Positions 26,464 to 35,385 are shown, counted from the stretch's first letter. The stretch: 64,000 bases of DNA from Hallella bergensis DSM 17361 (GCF_000160535.1 NZ_GG704780.1:198878-262877); one strand, 5' to 3'. The notes: generated from the letters alone by a model not told the origin. Numbers and translations are program-made.

Positions 26464-29037
26464 TTATTTGTTAGACAACAGTCGTTCGATAAGGAATATC
26501 TGATAGTTGTAGAAATCGCGTGTGCTGCCAGTGGCACTGCCGCGGTAGGCACGGTATTTGGCCAGCACGACCTTTAGACGACCAAACATGATGGCTCCAA
26601 GTTCACTCTGTGGGAGGGCGGCGGAGCCCAGGTTAATGCGTGAGAAACTTTGATTCCCATGGTTGTGCCCACATGCCGAGGTAGGAGACATAACGTCGTT
26701 CCAGAACTCGTCGATGGCCAACTTTGAAGACGAAGAGCTCTTCGCTGAGCTTTTCTCCAATCCCGAAGCCTTAATCATTTGCTCAATGGCAGCTGTCTGT
26801 AGTTTCTGTTCGGCAATGCTCAGTCGTCCGCCCTTAGGTGCGATGAACAGTGCATTGGTTAAATCATTGAGATAGTTATCAATGGGATAGTTGAGGGAGG
26901 GGTTGTAAAGTCCACCGTCTTTGATGCGATAGAGCGTAGCTCCGTTGAGCAAAGAGCCTACGATGGTTTTCCGTATCTTGTCATTGACGTTCATGTCTAC
27001 CTCCAGCTTATTAATGACGTTGGCCGGTGTGAGCCATGAGTCGTAGGTACGGGCTTGGTTGAGGAGCCATAGCATCGCTTCCTTCTGTTGTTTGCGGGGA
27101 ATGAATCGTCGAGCAGCCGCTTGGTTGTCTCCCTGTCTTACCTCTTTATATTCAATACCTCCTACGAGCGGGATAACATGACCAATGTAACGACTGTATT
27201 GTCGGGTTACCTCTTTATATACACTCTCCGTATGGTCGTAGCGCTCTCCCTTTTCCATCGTCCAGTCGAGGAGATTCTTCATCACGATTTTCATATTGCT
27301 GATACCCAAGTTGCCAGCCTTCACGTGATCGTCTCCGAGGTCCTCGGTGAGGTCAGTGGGGTCGATGATACCCAGGAACTGCTGAGCGCCAAATTCATAC
27401 ATCGGGTCGCCTGCCTTGGCTGCAATCCATTGGTCGAGTATCTTCTTTTCGTCCTTAGGAGTCTTTGCGCCCTCGATCAGACGATAGCCCCAGTTGATGG
27501 CATAAATGTCGTATACGCCGATGGCAGGCGGCAGCAAGTGCACGCCTCGTTCCATGTCGCCCGGCTGAGCCACATAGTTGTTGCGCGCGTAGTCCATAAT
27601 GCTTGGTGTCGTGCCGTATTTTTGCGTGAACGACGGGCTGCGCAGGGAGTCTACGGGAAAAGCGTAGCTGGCACCCATGTTGTGCATCAGTCCAAGCGTG
27701 TGGCCTATCTCGTGTGAGGCTGCATACTTAATCGACTCGCGCATCTCGTCATCATCAAACACACTCTTGCGCACGCGGGGATCCACGGCACCTGTCTGGA
27801 TAAATCGCCAGTTGTGGAGCAGTGACAAGATATTGTGATACCACAGCACGTCAGCACACAGTATCTCGCCCGTGCGGGGATCGCAGTGGCTGGGTCCCAT
27901 AGCATTGGGAACGGACGTGGTGGCATATTTGAAACAGTTGTAGCGCATGTCGTCGGGGTCGAATACAGAATCATTGGCGGGGTAGTCGCGCACTTCCACG
28001 GCATTTTTAAACCCGGCAGCCTCGAAAGCTGTATTCCATACCAAGATACCCTCCTTAATCGTCTCACGCCATTTCTCAGGAAAGGCTGAGTCTACGTAGA
28101 ACACGATTTTCTTCTTTGGCTCCACCAATTTACCACTGAAGTAGCTGGCGCGATCCTCATCTTTCGGCTCAAGTCGCCAACGGTCAATAAACTCGCGCTG
28201 GGTCACGCGATCCTTGTTCGAGCTGTAGATGTTTTGCAGTTCCGAGAAATACCCAACACGGTTGTCCTGATACCGCTTGGGCATCGGATCGTCGGGCAGC
28301 ACGAAGAATGATCGGTGCATCTGTACGGAATAAGGCTCCGACACCAATCCGCCTGTGAGGGTAAACGAGAGTGTGGTTTTGATTTCGATGTTTTTCTCGA
28401 AAGCCTTTACCTCGTTCAGGCCCGAAGCATCAGCCACGTAGGTGCCCTTGAGCGAGTTGCCACCGCCGAGAAGTTTGGCTATGGGACTATCTTTCTTGAT
28501 GGGACTGAGCGATGCCTCGTTGGTTCCGAAGAAGGCGCTTACGTCAATAACCACGTTCTTTCCATTCTCGGCCACAATCTTAAAGCCTTTGAGAATGGGG
28601 TTTACGAAGTTGCGGTCGAACGAAGCCGATATGGGATCGTCGGAGTCAACAATGTTGTTCGACTGTACCAGATGCATATACACCGAGCGTTCGTCCTTGC
28701 TCAGTTTGATCACCATTGGTCGGTTCACCATCTGTCCGGCCACATAGTCTTTGGTGTTGCTCGTCGAGGCAATGCGATTGGAGAGCATATAGACCTTGCT
28801 GAAAGCCGAATCGGGAATCTCAAAGTAGAGCTTTTTGTCCTTGGCTTTATAGATAACGGTGAACAGTCCCTTTTTCTTCACACCGTCTTTCACAATCTTG
28901 GAATAGTCGTTCTTAGACAGCGAGTCTTTGTTTTGCATCAGGGACTTGAGCGCTTTCTTCTTTTTCTTTGCAAACGTCGGTTGTGTATAACCCATTGTGA
29001 GGGTCATCAATATCATTGCAGATAAAAAATACTTCAT
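26464..29037 (-). CDS. Secreted zinc metalloprotease, DUF5117/DUF4953 type
   Basis: 857 residues with an N-terminal signal peptide (MKYFLSAMILMTLTMGYTQ). The zinc-binding active site HEIGHTLGLMHN has H442, E443 and H446, with a third histidine at 452, and sits in the gluzincin/metzincin-like DUF4953 region. A conserved ASxxSAPV-like DIMDYARNNYVAQ segment follows. The first 350 residues contain the DUF5118/DUF5117 regions usual for this Bacteroidota family. It heads the operon, 11 nt before susC, an arrangement suggesting that cleavage of a protein substrate feeds the SusCD importer or that it trims surface proteins. Its natural substrate is unknown. Confidence 0.88.
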   Translation of the reverse strand: MKYFLSAMILMTLTMGYTQPTFAKKKKKALKSLMQNKDSLSKNDYSKIVKDGVKKKGLFTVIYKAKDKKLYFEIPDSAFSKVYMLSNRIASTSNTKDYVAGQMVNRPMVIKLSKDERSVYMHLVQSNNIVDSDDPISASFDRNFVNPILKGFKIVAENGKNVVIDVSAFFGTNEASLSPIKKDSPIAKLLGGGNSLKGTYVADASGLNEVKAFEKNIEIKTTLSFTLTGGLVSEPYSVQMHRSFFVLPDDPMPKRYQDNRVGYFSELQNIYSSNKDRVTQREFIDRWRLEPKDEDRASYFSGKLVEPKKKIVFYVDSAFPEKWRETIKEGILVWNTAFEAAGFKNAVEVRDYPANDSVFDPDDMRYNCFKYATTSVPNAMGPSHCDPRTGEILCADVLWYHNILSLLHNWRFIQTGAVDPRVRKSVFDDDEMRESIKYAASHEIGHTLGLMHNMGASYAFPVDSLRSPSFTQKYGTTPSIMDYARNNYVAQPGDMERGVHLLPPAIGVYDIYAINWGYRLIEGAKTPKDEKKILDQWIAAKAGDPMYEFGAQQFLGIIDPTDLTEDLGDDHVKAGNLGISNMKIVMKNLLDWTMEKGERYDHTESVYKEVTRQYSRYIGHVIPLVGGIEYKEVRQGDNQAAARRFIPRKQQKEAMLWLLNQARTYDSWLTPANVINKLEVDMNVNDKIRKTIVGSLLNGATLYRIKDGGLYNPSLNYPIDNYLNDLTNALFIAPKGGRLSIAEQKLQTAAIEQMIKASGLEKSSAKSSSSSKLAIDEFWNDVMSPTSACGHNHGNQSFSRINLGSAALPQSELGAIMFGRLKVVLAKYRAYRGSATGSTRDFYNYQIFLIERLLSNK

Positions 29038-29146
29038 ACTATATTTAACTTTTTCTGAATCATCATATCATTAGAAAAGGTAACAAGTTTCCGCCTGTAG
29101 AAACGGTCATCAACATATACTTTCTCCACTTTATATAATCTGTTGC

Positions 29147-29154
29147 AAAGGTAA
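29147..29154 (-). promoter_or_regulatory. -7 box of the metalloprotease-SusCD operon
   Basis: TACCTTTG on the minus strand, about 110 nt upstream of the metalloprotease ATG. No TTG at the -33 position, which may point to activator dependence. The rest of 29038-29339 has no gene apart from the hairpin at 29234-29276. Confidence 0.55.
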
Positions 29155-29233
29155 TAAATATTCTTGCATTTTTTGTATCTGAATGAAATTTTTATACTTT
29201 CACATCGAAAGCACGCCCCGACCAAACGTAATC

Positions 29234-29276
29234 GAGTAGGAGATGAACACCCACAATTTGTGTTTATCTCCTACTC
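29234..29276 (-). terminator. Hairpin after the leucine-rich-repeat gene
   Basis: GAGTAGGAGATGAACAC pairs with GTGTTTATCTCCTACTC (17 bp, one G-U) around a 9-nt loop, 64 nt past the stop of the gene at 29340. It has no strong T run on either strand. Confidence 0.6.
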
Positions 29277-29339
29277 AATTATAAAACAGTTCGTTCCCTG
29301 ACGGGAATCATACGATGTTAAAGATCATCCGGCGATGCC

Positions 29340-30761
29340 TTACAGCATCACCTTCACGGTCTTGTCTCCAGTCTTAACAAGGTAGAGACCACGTGGCAGC
29401 CGGACAGAAGCCTCGTTGCCATTGACTTTCAGCGTGGCTGTAGTCTTGCCGGTAACATCGAATACGGTCACCGTTGCGCCATTCATGCCCTTCACGCAGA
29501 GCACGCCATTGTTGGCCGTTACCGTCACGGCATCCTCGCCCAGGGTCTTGATGCCCTGTGTGGTGGTGATAACAAACGGTGTGGTTTTCATGGCCTTGAC
29601 GCTACTGAACTTTGGGAAAGCCTCGGTAGACATACTCACATACACCGAGTCGGTCGACGTGGTGAGGAAGGTAATCTTACCCTCATTGATAGTGTAGTCA
29701 GTTCCTTCTACAAGATCATCCCCTGATAAGGGTTTAAGCGTGTATTGGGTAGGCACGGGAGCATCGAGAATACCCTTGATGTTGTTTTGTGCCGAGAGGT
29801 CGAGCACGTCACCGGTTTTATACGTCTTTTCCACCTCTATGGGTTGCTGCGGAGCGTAGTTGAAACGGGAAACGTTGCCGGGCACGGGAAGGGTGGCGAG
29901 CGTAAACCGGTTGTTCATGACGTTGAAAGTCTTAAGCCTGGCGGTGGATGCGCTGAATATCACTTTGGTGAGCTGGTTATTGTTTACATTCAGCGTCTCG
30001 AGTCCGGTCAGCATGGAGACATCCAATGTGGCGAGTTTGTTGTTGTTCAGGCTGAGATACAATCTCGGAGTGCTGTTGTTGCCAAACTTCACGTCAGTCA
30101 AACCACAGTTCAGCACATAGATGGATTTCAAGTTGTTGTTGGCTGTGAAATCCACAACATGGATAGGATTCTGGTTAATATTGATTTTGGTAAGCTCTGT
30201 GTTCTTGCTCAGGTCTATGGAGGAGATCTTGTTGTTGGTTAACGTGAGGGTTTTTAGTTTGGTATTGCCTGAAAGGTCAATATTTTCAAACATATTGTTG
30301 CTCAACTCCACTTCCACCAATTCTGTGTTCTTGGAGAGATCAATGGTCGTCAGTTCGTTGGTAGGCGCATAAAGATATTGCAGGGTGGGCAGGTTGGACA
30401 CATCCAGATCGGTTATTTTAGCACCCTCCGTTTCACCGGTGGGCAGTTTTACGTACTTACTGTAGCCGCAATCGAATACGGTGATTTTGTCGCAGTAAAT
30501 TTTCACTTCGCCAGTGCCCACAGCGAAGCCGTAAACCGGAGTGGTCGTCTGCCAGCCATCATCGGCGGCGATGGCGGGAGCTTTTTGCATGTTGCCGTCA
30601 CCCCAGTCTATCATGAGGTTGTCTACGTCAACACTGGTGGCAATGCCCAGTTTGAGCGGTTTGATGTTTACTGGCGCTTTGAGGGTGATGCTGGGTGTGT
30701 CTTGGGCCGAAGCGCTGATGCAACATACCATGGCTGCGAATGAAAGTAATAGTTTTCTCAT
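29340..30761 (-). CDS. Secreted leucine-rich-repeat protein with type IX-like tail
   Basis: 473 residues from the ATG at 30761, which gives a clean signal peptide (MRKLLLSFAAMVCCISASA-QD). The frame is open 38 codons further upstream, but those codons overlap the -7 box. Residues about 130-290 hold some seven or eight 21-residue leucine-rich repeats of the type LTxIDLSKNTELxxLxLxxN, the same class as internalin-like or BspA-like LRRs. A C-terminal module (VTVFDVTGKT...RLPRGLYLVKTGDKTVKVML) looks like a type IX sorting domain. LRR surface proteins usually mediate binding to host or partner-cell proteins, and the ligand here is unknown. It is divergent from the M6-like protease gene, 162 nt away. 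Confidence 0.8.
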   Translation of the reverse strand: MRKLLLSFAAMVCCISASAQDTPSITLKAPVNIKPLKLGIATSVDVDNLMIDWGDGNMQKAPAIAADDGWQTTTPVYGFAVGTGEVKIYCDKITVFDCGYSKYVKLPTGETEGAKITDLDVSNLPTLQYLYAPTNELTTIDLSKNTELVEVELSNNMFENIDLSGNTKLKTLTLTNNKISSIDLSKNTELTKININQNPIHVVDFTANNNLKSIYVLNCGLTDVKFGNNSTPRLYLSLNNNKLATLDVSMLTGLETLNVNNNQLTKVIFSASTARLKTFNVMNNRFTLATLPVPGNVSRFNYAPQQPIEVEKTYKTGDVLDLSAQNNIKGILDAPVPTQYTLKPLSGDDLVEGTDYTINEGKITFLTTSTDSVYVSMSTEAFPKFSSVKAMKTTPFVITTTQGIKTLGEDAVTVTANNGVLCVKGMNGATVTVFDVTGKTTATLKVNGNEASVRLPRGLYLVKTGDKTVKVML

Positions 30762-30812
30762 ATTCAATGTTTTTAAAAAGGTAATAAATGAATAATCACT
30801 GAATGATTTCTG

Positions 30813-30820
30813 CAAATATA
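30813..30820 (-). promoter_or_regulatory. -7 box of the leucine-rich-repeat gene
   Basis: TATATTTG on the minus strand, about 52 nt before the ATG at 30761. The -33 region is A/T-rich without TTG. Confidence 0.5.
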
Positions 30821-30923
30821 TTAAATATTTCGAAATAAAGTACGGATTTTGAAAAATAAATGATAATTTTATCACGATTATGTAAGTGTAGTGAAAATTT
30901 TATCATATTCTAAACAACTATTT

Positions 30924-33416
30924 ATGAAGAAAACTTACTTTCTGTTCTTTTTCGCCTTACTGTTTTTACTGCCCTCTGCGAGGTTGACGGCAGGAACGAC
31001 AAACAAGGGCGATTTATCCAATTTGGTGTGTTTTGTTCGCTTTAATGATGAAAGCGCGGACGATGTGTTCAACAAGCCTTTCTCCGAATATCAGCAGATA
31101 TTCAACGATGATAGAGAGGGCGCTGTCTCGATGTTCAACTATTTCAAGGTGTCGTCCTACGGACAACTCTCCTGGCGCAGTCAGTTCTTTCCGACTCCGA
31201 AGGGTGACAAGGTGATGTCGTATCGCTCGAAGTTCCCACGTGAGTGGTACGAGCCATATGTTGCCAACATCAACGATTACGGCTATAAGACTGATATCGA
31301 GGCTGCCGCCCGCCTGCAGGCTTTGGCCAAGGAGGTGGCAGGCTACTTAGACGAGAATATTCCGGAAGACATGGTGATCGATGCCGACGGCGATGGGTTT
31401 GTCGACAATCTCGCTATCGTGTTCAGCGGCAACTCAGACATCAGTGCCAAAAAACTGTTCTGGCCCAAGCGTATGGATCTGATCACCGGCCCCGGCAAGG
31501 AGATTTATATCCGCGGCAAGCGCTTCGTGGGCTATCTCATGGTGTTCGACGAGGCCAATGGCTATGGTTCCGGGTTCCGGCCATTGCCTCTCAGTCTGGG
31601 TTTGATTTGTCATGAAAGCTCCCATTCGTTGGGAACCTACGACCTCTATCATGTCAACGACAATAACAATCCCGTGGGTTCGTGGGACCTGATGTCCAAC
31701 CAGGGCAACGAGCCCCAGCAGATGACTGTCTTCACCAAAATGAAATATTGTAAGTGGGTGGACGAAATTCCCACAATCTCCAAGCCGGGCACCTACACCC
31801 TGAACCCTGTGAACGGTCCGACACGTGAGAACATTGCCTACAAGATTCAGCCTGTCGGCAACGACGAGTATTTTGTGGTGGAGTACAGAAAGAAGGGACT
31901 GTTCGACACTGCCATTCCCGAGAGCGGATTGATTGTGTACCGCATTAACCCGAAAGCCACGGGCGGCAACGTGAACTATAACGGCAAGACGGTGTTCGAC
32001 GAGACCTATGTGTTCCGTCCCGGCGGAACCATGACAGCCGACGGCGATATCAACAAGGCTGCTTTCAGCCAGGAGAGCGGCCGCACCAAGTTTGGCGGCA
32101 CTGCGGAACTGAAGCCGTTTTATTCCGATGGAACGGAGGCTAACTTTGCCATCAGCAATGTGTCGGCCTGTGGCGAGACAATCTCGTTCACCCTCGAAGA
32201 GACCGGCAACCGCATTGTCTTGTCCGAGACGGCCATTACGCTTGGCGGAGCAGAGGGCAGTGCGGGCAGCATTACGGTGGCATCCGATGTGGACTGGACG
32301 GTGAGCGGTGTGCCCGAATGGATCACGCCGTCAATGACAGAGGGGACAGCCGGTTCGGCAACACTCTCGCTTGTGGCCAACAGCAACAATACGGCCACAC
32401 AGAGCCGCACGGCCGTCATCACCATTTCAGACAAGGGAGGCAGCGGACTGTCGAAACAGTTTTCCGTTGTTCAGAAGTCGAGCGTGCTCTCTGAACCAAG
32501 TGGACTCAAGGCCGAGCAGAGCAGTCAGGGCGTCAGCCTTACCTGGAGTCCTGTGCCGGTGGGCAAAAAGATTCTCACCGAGGACTTCGAGAACACGGCC
32601 AACCCCAACGGCTGGGAACTGAAAAACTTAGGTACCCGTGGTTGGCACTGGCAACCGAAATCTAATGCTTACAAGGCCTATGAGGGCAATTACAGTGCCG
32701 CACTGTGGTCGGCATGGGATGACGCGCATCAGGACGAGACACTCACGTCGCCCACGCTCAACAATGCCACCACGCTCGTGTTCCAGTCGTGTCACAAGGG
32801 CATGGGGCTCTACGCTGCGAAAAACCCACAGGAATATAATGTGGAGGTAAGTTCGGACGACGGTGCAACATGGAAAGTGTTGGCCGAGGTGCGCAGTCTC
32901 GGTGGCAGTGAGGTGAGAAACAAATATATGGAGGTGGTGTTCGACCTGACCGAATATGCTTCCGACCGCATGAGGATTCGCTTCCACGCGTTCGACAAGC
33001 CTCTCGATCCGGCAAACCCGTTGGGTCTGTCTTACGACTGGATGGTCGACAACATCGAAATCTATGGTGCCGGTGCGCTGCAACTCACGGGCTACAATGT
33101 CTACCGCAACGGGAAGTTGCTCGGCACGACAAAGACTCCATCTTTCGTTGATGAAGCTCCGGCCAAGGGTGACAATGTCTACACTGTGACTGCGGTCAGC
33201 TCGCTTGGTGAGTCTTCCCCGTCGGCCCCTGTGACCATGCAGATTGCCACTGGCATCAACACTGTGGCCGGAAACGATGCCCGGGTAGTTGCGGTCTATA
33301 CGCTCGACGGCATTCAGGTCGGCACGTCACTCGATACCATGCCTAAGGGACTCTACATCGTGAAGACAGTCGATGCCCAAGGCAAGACAGCGGTTCGTAA
33401 GGTTGTGGTGAAATAA
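30924..33416 (+). CDS. Secreted M6-like metalloprotease with BACON, Fn3-like and type IX tail domains
   Basis: 830 residues from the ATG at 30924, which begins a good signal peptide (MKKTYFLFFFALLFLLPSA); 11 upstream codons are ignored. The M6 (immune-inhibitor-A-like) catalytic region has HESSHSLGTYDLY, zinc ligands beginning near His230. A BACON-like domain follows at about 415-530 (ITVASDVDWTVSGVPEWIT), then a jelly-roll/adhesin-like segment (DFENTANPNGWELKN) and a Fn3 fragment. The C-terminal tail (VYTLDGIQVGTSL...PKGLYIVKTV...VRKVVVK) suggests type IX export to the surface. Substrate unknown. A strong terminator follows. It is divergent from the LRR gene, and the two may form a surface-protein pair. 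Confidence 0.85.
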   Translation: MKKTYFLFFFALLFLLPSARLTAGTTNKGDLSNLVCFVRFNDESADDVFNKPFSEYQQIFNDDREGAVSMFNYFKVSSYGQLSWRSQFFPTPKGDKVMSYRSKFPREWYEPYVANINDYGYKTDIEAAARLQALAKEVAGYLDENIPEDMVIDADGDGFVDNLAIVFSGNSDISAKKLFWPKRMDLITGPGKEIYIRGKRFVGYLMVFDEANGYGSGFRPLPLSLGLICHESSHSLGTYDLYHVNDNNNPVGSWDLMSNQGNEPQQMTVFTKMKYCKWVDEIPTISKPGTYTLNPVNGPTRENIAYKIQPVGNDEYFVVEYRKKGLFDTAIPESGLIVYRINPKATGGNVNYNGKTVFDETYVFRPGGTMTADGDINKAAFSQESGRTKFGGTAELKPFYSDGTEANFAISNVSACGETISFTLEETGNRIVLSETAITLGGAEGSAGSITVASDVDWTVSGVPEWITPSMTEGTAGSATLSLVANSNNTATQSRTAVITISDKGGSGLSKQFSVVQKSSVLSEPSGLKAEQSSQGVSLTWSPVPVGKKILTEDFENTANPNGWELKNLGTRGWHWQPKSNAYKAYEGNYSAALWSAWDDAHQDETLTSPTLNNATTLVFQSCHKGMGLYAAKNPQEYNVEVSSDDGATWKVLAEVRSLGGSEVRNKYMEVVFDLTEYASDRMRIRFHAFDKPLDPANPLGLSYDWMVDNIEIYGAGALQLTGYNVYRNGKLLGTTKTPSFVDEAPAKGDNVYTVTAVSSLGESSPSAPVTMQIATGINTVAGNDARVVAVYTLDGIQVGTSLDTMPKGLYIVKTVDAQGKTAVRKVVVK

Positions 33417-33457
33417 TTTGGACACTATGTTTTGCCATGGCTATGGCCGATAAAAAG

Positions 33458-33486
33458 AAAAGCTCCTCGATTGAGGGGCTTTTTTA
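33458..33486 (+). terminator. Terminator of the M6-like protease gene
   Basis: AAAAGCTCCTC-GATT-GAGGGGCTTTTTT hairpin followed by T's, 42 nt past the stop codon. Confidence 0.85.
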
Positions 33487-33574
33487 TTGGGCCAAGCATT
33501 TGCAGTGTTCTTCTTTCAAGGGCTGATCATGTAAAATAGAATTACCAAATTTCAGTGTTTGTTTTTTGATCATC

Positions 33575-33760
33575 CAGCGAGAAATGCGCCATGTTTTCAT
33601 GACCAAAAAGTGACGGCATGAGCGAAAAATACTGAAGGCTTTGCGATTGCAGTCTCGTGGCCATGCGATTAGAACTTGGTGGCGGTGCGACGCGGGCCTT
33701 GTCGCCGTGCAACGGGGACCTAACCGCGTTGCGATTCCATATGCAACCATGGAAGTAAAA
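33575..33760 (+). repeat. GC-rich dispersed intergenic element, copy C
   Basis: Starts with GCGAGAAATGCGCCATGTTT and continues with the shared words GCGATTG, CCATGCGATTAGAACTTGG and CCTAACCGC. No coding signal is seen in 33490-33880. Confidence 0.6.
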
Positions 33761-33884
33761 ATGAGGCTCTCAAAGATTACTCTGCTAAACGGCTGATTAA
33801 TAGCAAACTACGAATTACGCAAATTTCTCAAATTTCAGAGCACGGGGGAATTGTTTTCCAAATAAACGAAATATGGAGCAACAA

Positions 33885-34070
33885 ATGTAATTACAATTCA
33901 AAATTCATAATTCAAAATTCACAATTAGCTGCGCGGTGATTCTTCACTCTTATCTCTTCACTTTTCACTCTTCATTTTTCACAATTAACCATCCACCGTT
34001 TCCTTTGCATCAACTTGCTCAACGCGCAGCCAAATTGTGAATTTTGAATTATGAATTACGAATTATAGTT
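33885..34070. repeat. Low-complexity tract with inverted copy of the 4133-4159 core
   Basis: AATTCATAATTCAAAATTC units, then AATTAGCTGCGCGGTGATTC with TTCACTC units (core 33923-33949, inverted relative to 4133-4159). A second CGCGCAGCC-AAATT unit with AATTATGAATTACG follows near 34019-34065. Confidence 0.7.
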
Positions 34071-34442
34071 CCCTCTTATCTCTTTCATGAGTTGTTTTAC
34101 ATAGCTGCGTTCCCAGTCCTGCAAGTGATACGGGGTGTGGTCATATTTCAGGATGTCGATATCGATCTTCACCAGATGCTCGGCCTTATCTTCCGCGTTG
34201 CGCCCCATTTCCCGTTCAATGCCTTTGAGCATGCTGTTCAGGTCTGAGTAAGAAAGTTTGGTGTCAAAAGCTGCCAAACAGTTGAGATATCGGGCCGGCG
34301 ATGGCCCGACAGGTTCGGTCCACAGGTTGCGTGTTAAACGCACGTTGTCGAACCTTTCGGATAAAATTCTTCGGGCATAGTCGATATGGTCAGCTTGGTC
34401 AACATTAGAGCCAAGGCATAGGATGACAGAATATTTGTTCAT
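34056..34442 (-). CDS. Short HPPK-like protein (FolK family)
   Basis: 128 residues. LCLGSNVDQ at the N-terminus, an E-P-V-G-P-S-P-A-R-Y-L-N-C-L segment and VKIDIDILKYD match the order of motifs of 6-hydroxymethyl-7,8-dihydropterin pyrophosphokinase, the folate-pathway enzyme. The protein is shorter than the usual ~160 residues, and the conserved basic/proline residues before the D-x-D motif (normally PRxIDLDIL) are replaced by LVK. Catalysis is therefore uncertain and it may be a diverged paralogue. It has its own promoter box at 34481 and is flanked by repeat-rich DNA, with no other folate gene nearby. Confidence 0.75.
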   Translation of the reverse strand: MNKYSVILCLGSNVDQADHIDYARRILSERFDNVRLTRNLWTEPVGPSPARYLNCLAAFDTKLSYSDLNSMLKGIEREMGRNAEDKAEHLVKIDIDILKYDHTPYHLQDWERSYVKQLMKEIRGNYNS

Positions 34443-34480
34443 TTTTTAAGTGGGTTTTGTCGGTTGGGCTGATACGAGAG

Positions 34481-34488
34481 CAAAGTTA
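34481..34488 (-). promoter_or_regulatory. -7 box of the folK-like gene
   Basis: TAACTTTG on the minus strand, about 40 nt before the ATG at 34442. Confidence 0.55.
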
Positions 34489-34566
34489 GCAAAAAAACAA
34501 AAGAATCATGTACATGGCTTGTTGAAACTAATTTACCAGATTTGCCCAAAATATCCATTTGTTGTT

Positions 34567-34597
34567 TTGGATACAACATGACAATGTTGTATTTTTG
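34567..34597 (+). promoter_or_regulatory. Complete promoter with palindromic spacer, facing a gene remnant
   Basis: TTG (34567-34569), exactly 20-nt spacer, TATTTTTG (34590-34597). The spacer and -7 box contain ATACAACAT/ATGTTGTAT as an inverted repeat (34571-34592), a plausible repressor site. The only thing downstream on this strand is the RhuM fragment at 34643, so it looks like the surviving promoter of a deleted gene. Confidence 0.6.
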
Positions 34598-34642
34598 TAA
34601 ATAAACATGTAACCTGACCCAACAGCGTTTAGGCTTCGTTGG

Positions 34643-34801
34643 AATAACATTTTCGAGGAAGGAGAACTCGATGAAAATAATAATGTGCAAAAATTGCACA
34701 TTGCAAATTCAAACAAGTCTTTAAAGTACTACAACCTCGATGTGATTATCTCCGTGGGGTACCGCGTCAAGTCACAACAAGGCACCCGCTTCAAGTTTTG
34801 T
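34643..34801 (+). pseudogene. rhuM: Fragment of a RhuM-family gene
   Basis: About 50 codons read NNIFEEGELDEN, then after a short stretch KYYNLDVIISVGYRVKSQQG and TRF. These words are characteristic of the RhuM (virulence protein) family, where the same two blocks occur in this order with about this spacing. The N-terminal domain, and everything after the TRF where the family continues with QWAT, are missing. The frame then runs on into unrelated sequence to 34924. No start codon fits. It is therefore a relic rather than a gene, and an intact promoter remains 45 nt upstream. Confidence 0.75.
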
Positions 34802-34853
34802 GTATCACCGATAAGTACAGTTTGTCTTAACTGGAAATATAAATCTGCAATGA

Positions 34854-34885
34854 CAAAAAAGGAGACGAGTGAAGCGCCCGTCTCC
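34854..34885 (-). terminator. Terminator of the arabinose operon
   Basis: GGAGACG/CGTCTCC hairpin with an 11-nt loop and a T6 run on the minus strand, about 40 nt after the rpiB stop. Confidence 0.85.
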
Positions 34886-34926
34886 AATCAATCATACTTG
34901 GCACACCTGATGCCGAATAGATAGAA

Positions 34927-35385
34927 TCAATCCTTTTTCTGACAAGAATCCATCGGTATTTTATCGATGCGGCGTTGATGACGGCCACCATCAAAATCGG
35001 TGGAGAGGAACTCGTCCATCACTTTGCGTGCCGTGTCGTTGTCGATGAAACGACCGGGCATAACAAGCACGTTGGCATTGTTGTGTTGGCGTGCGAGATG
35101 GGCAATGTCTGGAATCCATGCCAAGGCCGCACGTATTCCCTGATGCTTGTTAAGCGTGATGCTGATTCCTTCGCCGGAGCCACAAATGGCAATACCCGGA
35201 TACACTTCGTTGGCCTCGACGGCTCGCGCCAATGGATGGGCAAAGTCAGCATAGTCGCAACTCTCGTCGGTGTAAGCTCCAAAATCCTTGTAGGGTATGC
35301 CTTTCTCGTCGAGATAGTCTTTCACAAATTGTTTCAAGGCAAAGCCAGCATGATCGCTTGCCAATCCTATTGTTTTGACTTCCAT
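34927..35385 (-). CDS. rpiB: Ribose-5-phosphate isomerase B
   Basis: Interconverts ribose-5-phosphate and ribulose-5-phosphate in the pentose phosphate pathway. 152 residues from the ATG at 35385 (MEVKTIGLASDHAGFALK), which matches the family N-terminus; an 18-codon upstream extension is rejected. The active-site region ICGSGEGISITLNKHQGIRAAL and the C-terminal PGRFID segment are intact. It is the last gene of the nine-gene arabinose operon, 58 nt after the transketolase gene, and helps move arabinose-derived pentose phosphates into glycolysis. A strong terminator follows. Confidence 0.95.
   Translation of the reverse strand: MEVKTIGLASDHAGFALKQFVKDYLDEKGIPYKDFGAYTDESCDYADFAHPLARAVEANEVYPGIAICGSGEGISITLNKHQGIRAALAWIPDIAHLARQHNNANVLVMPGRFIDNDTARKVMDEFLSTDFDGGRHQRRIDKIPMDSCQKKD

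Noticed and set aside
29034..29225. 63-codon minus-strand open frame upstream of the metalloprotease
   Set aside because: It covers the promoter region of the operon and encodes a Lys/Tyr-rich low-complexity peptide.
33484..33750. 88-codon minus-strand open frame
   Set aside because: Falls in copy C of the GC-rich element and in the terminator of the upstream gene; not conserved among copies.
34685..34924. 80-codon open frame as an intact small gene
   Set aside because: It starts at GTG in the middle of a RhuM-like block and switches to unrelated sequence after about 38 codons, so it is a gene fragment.
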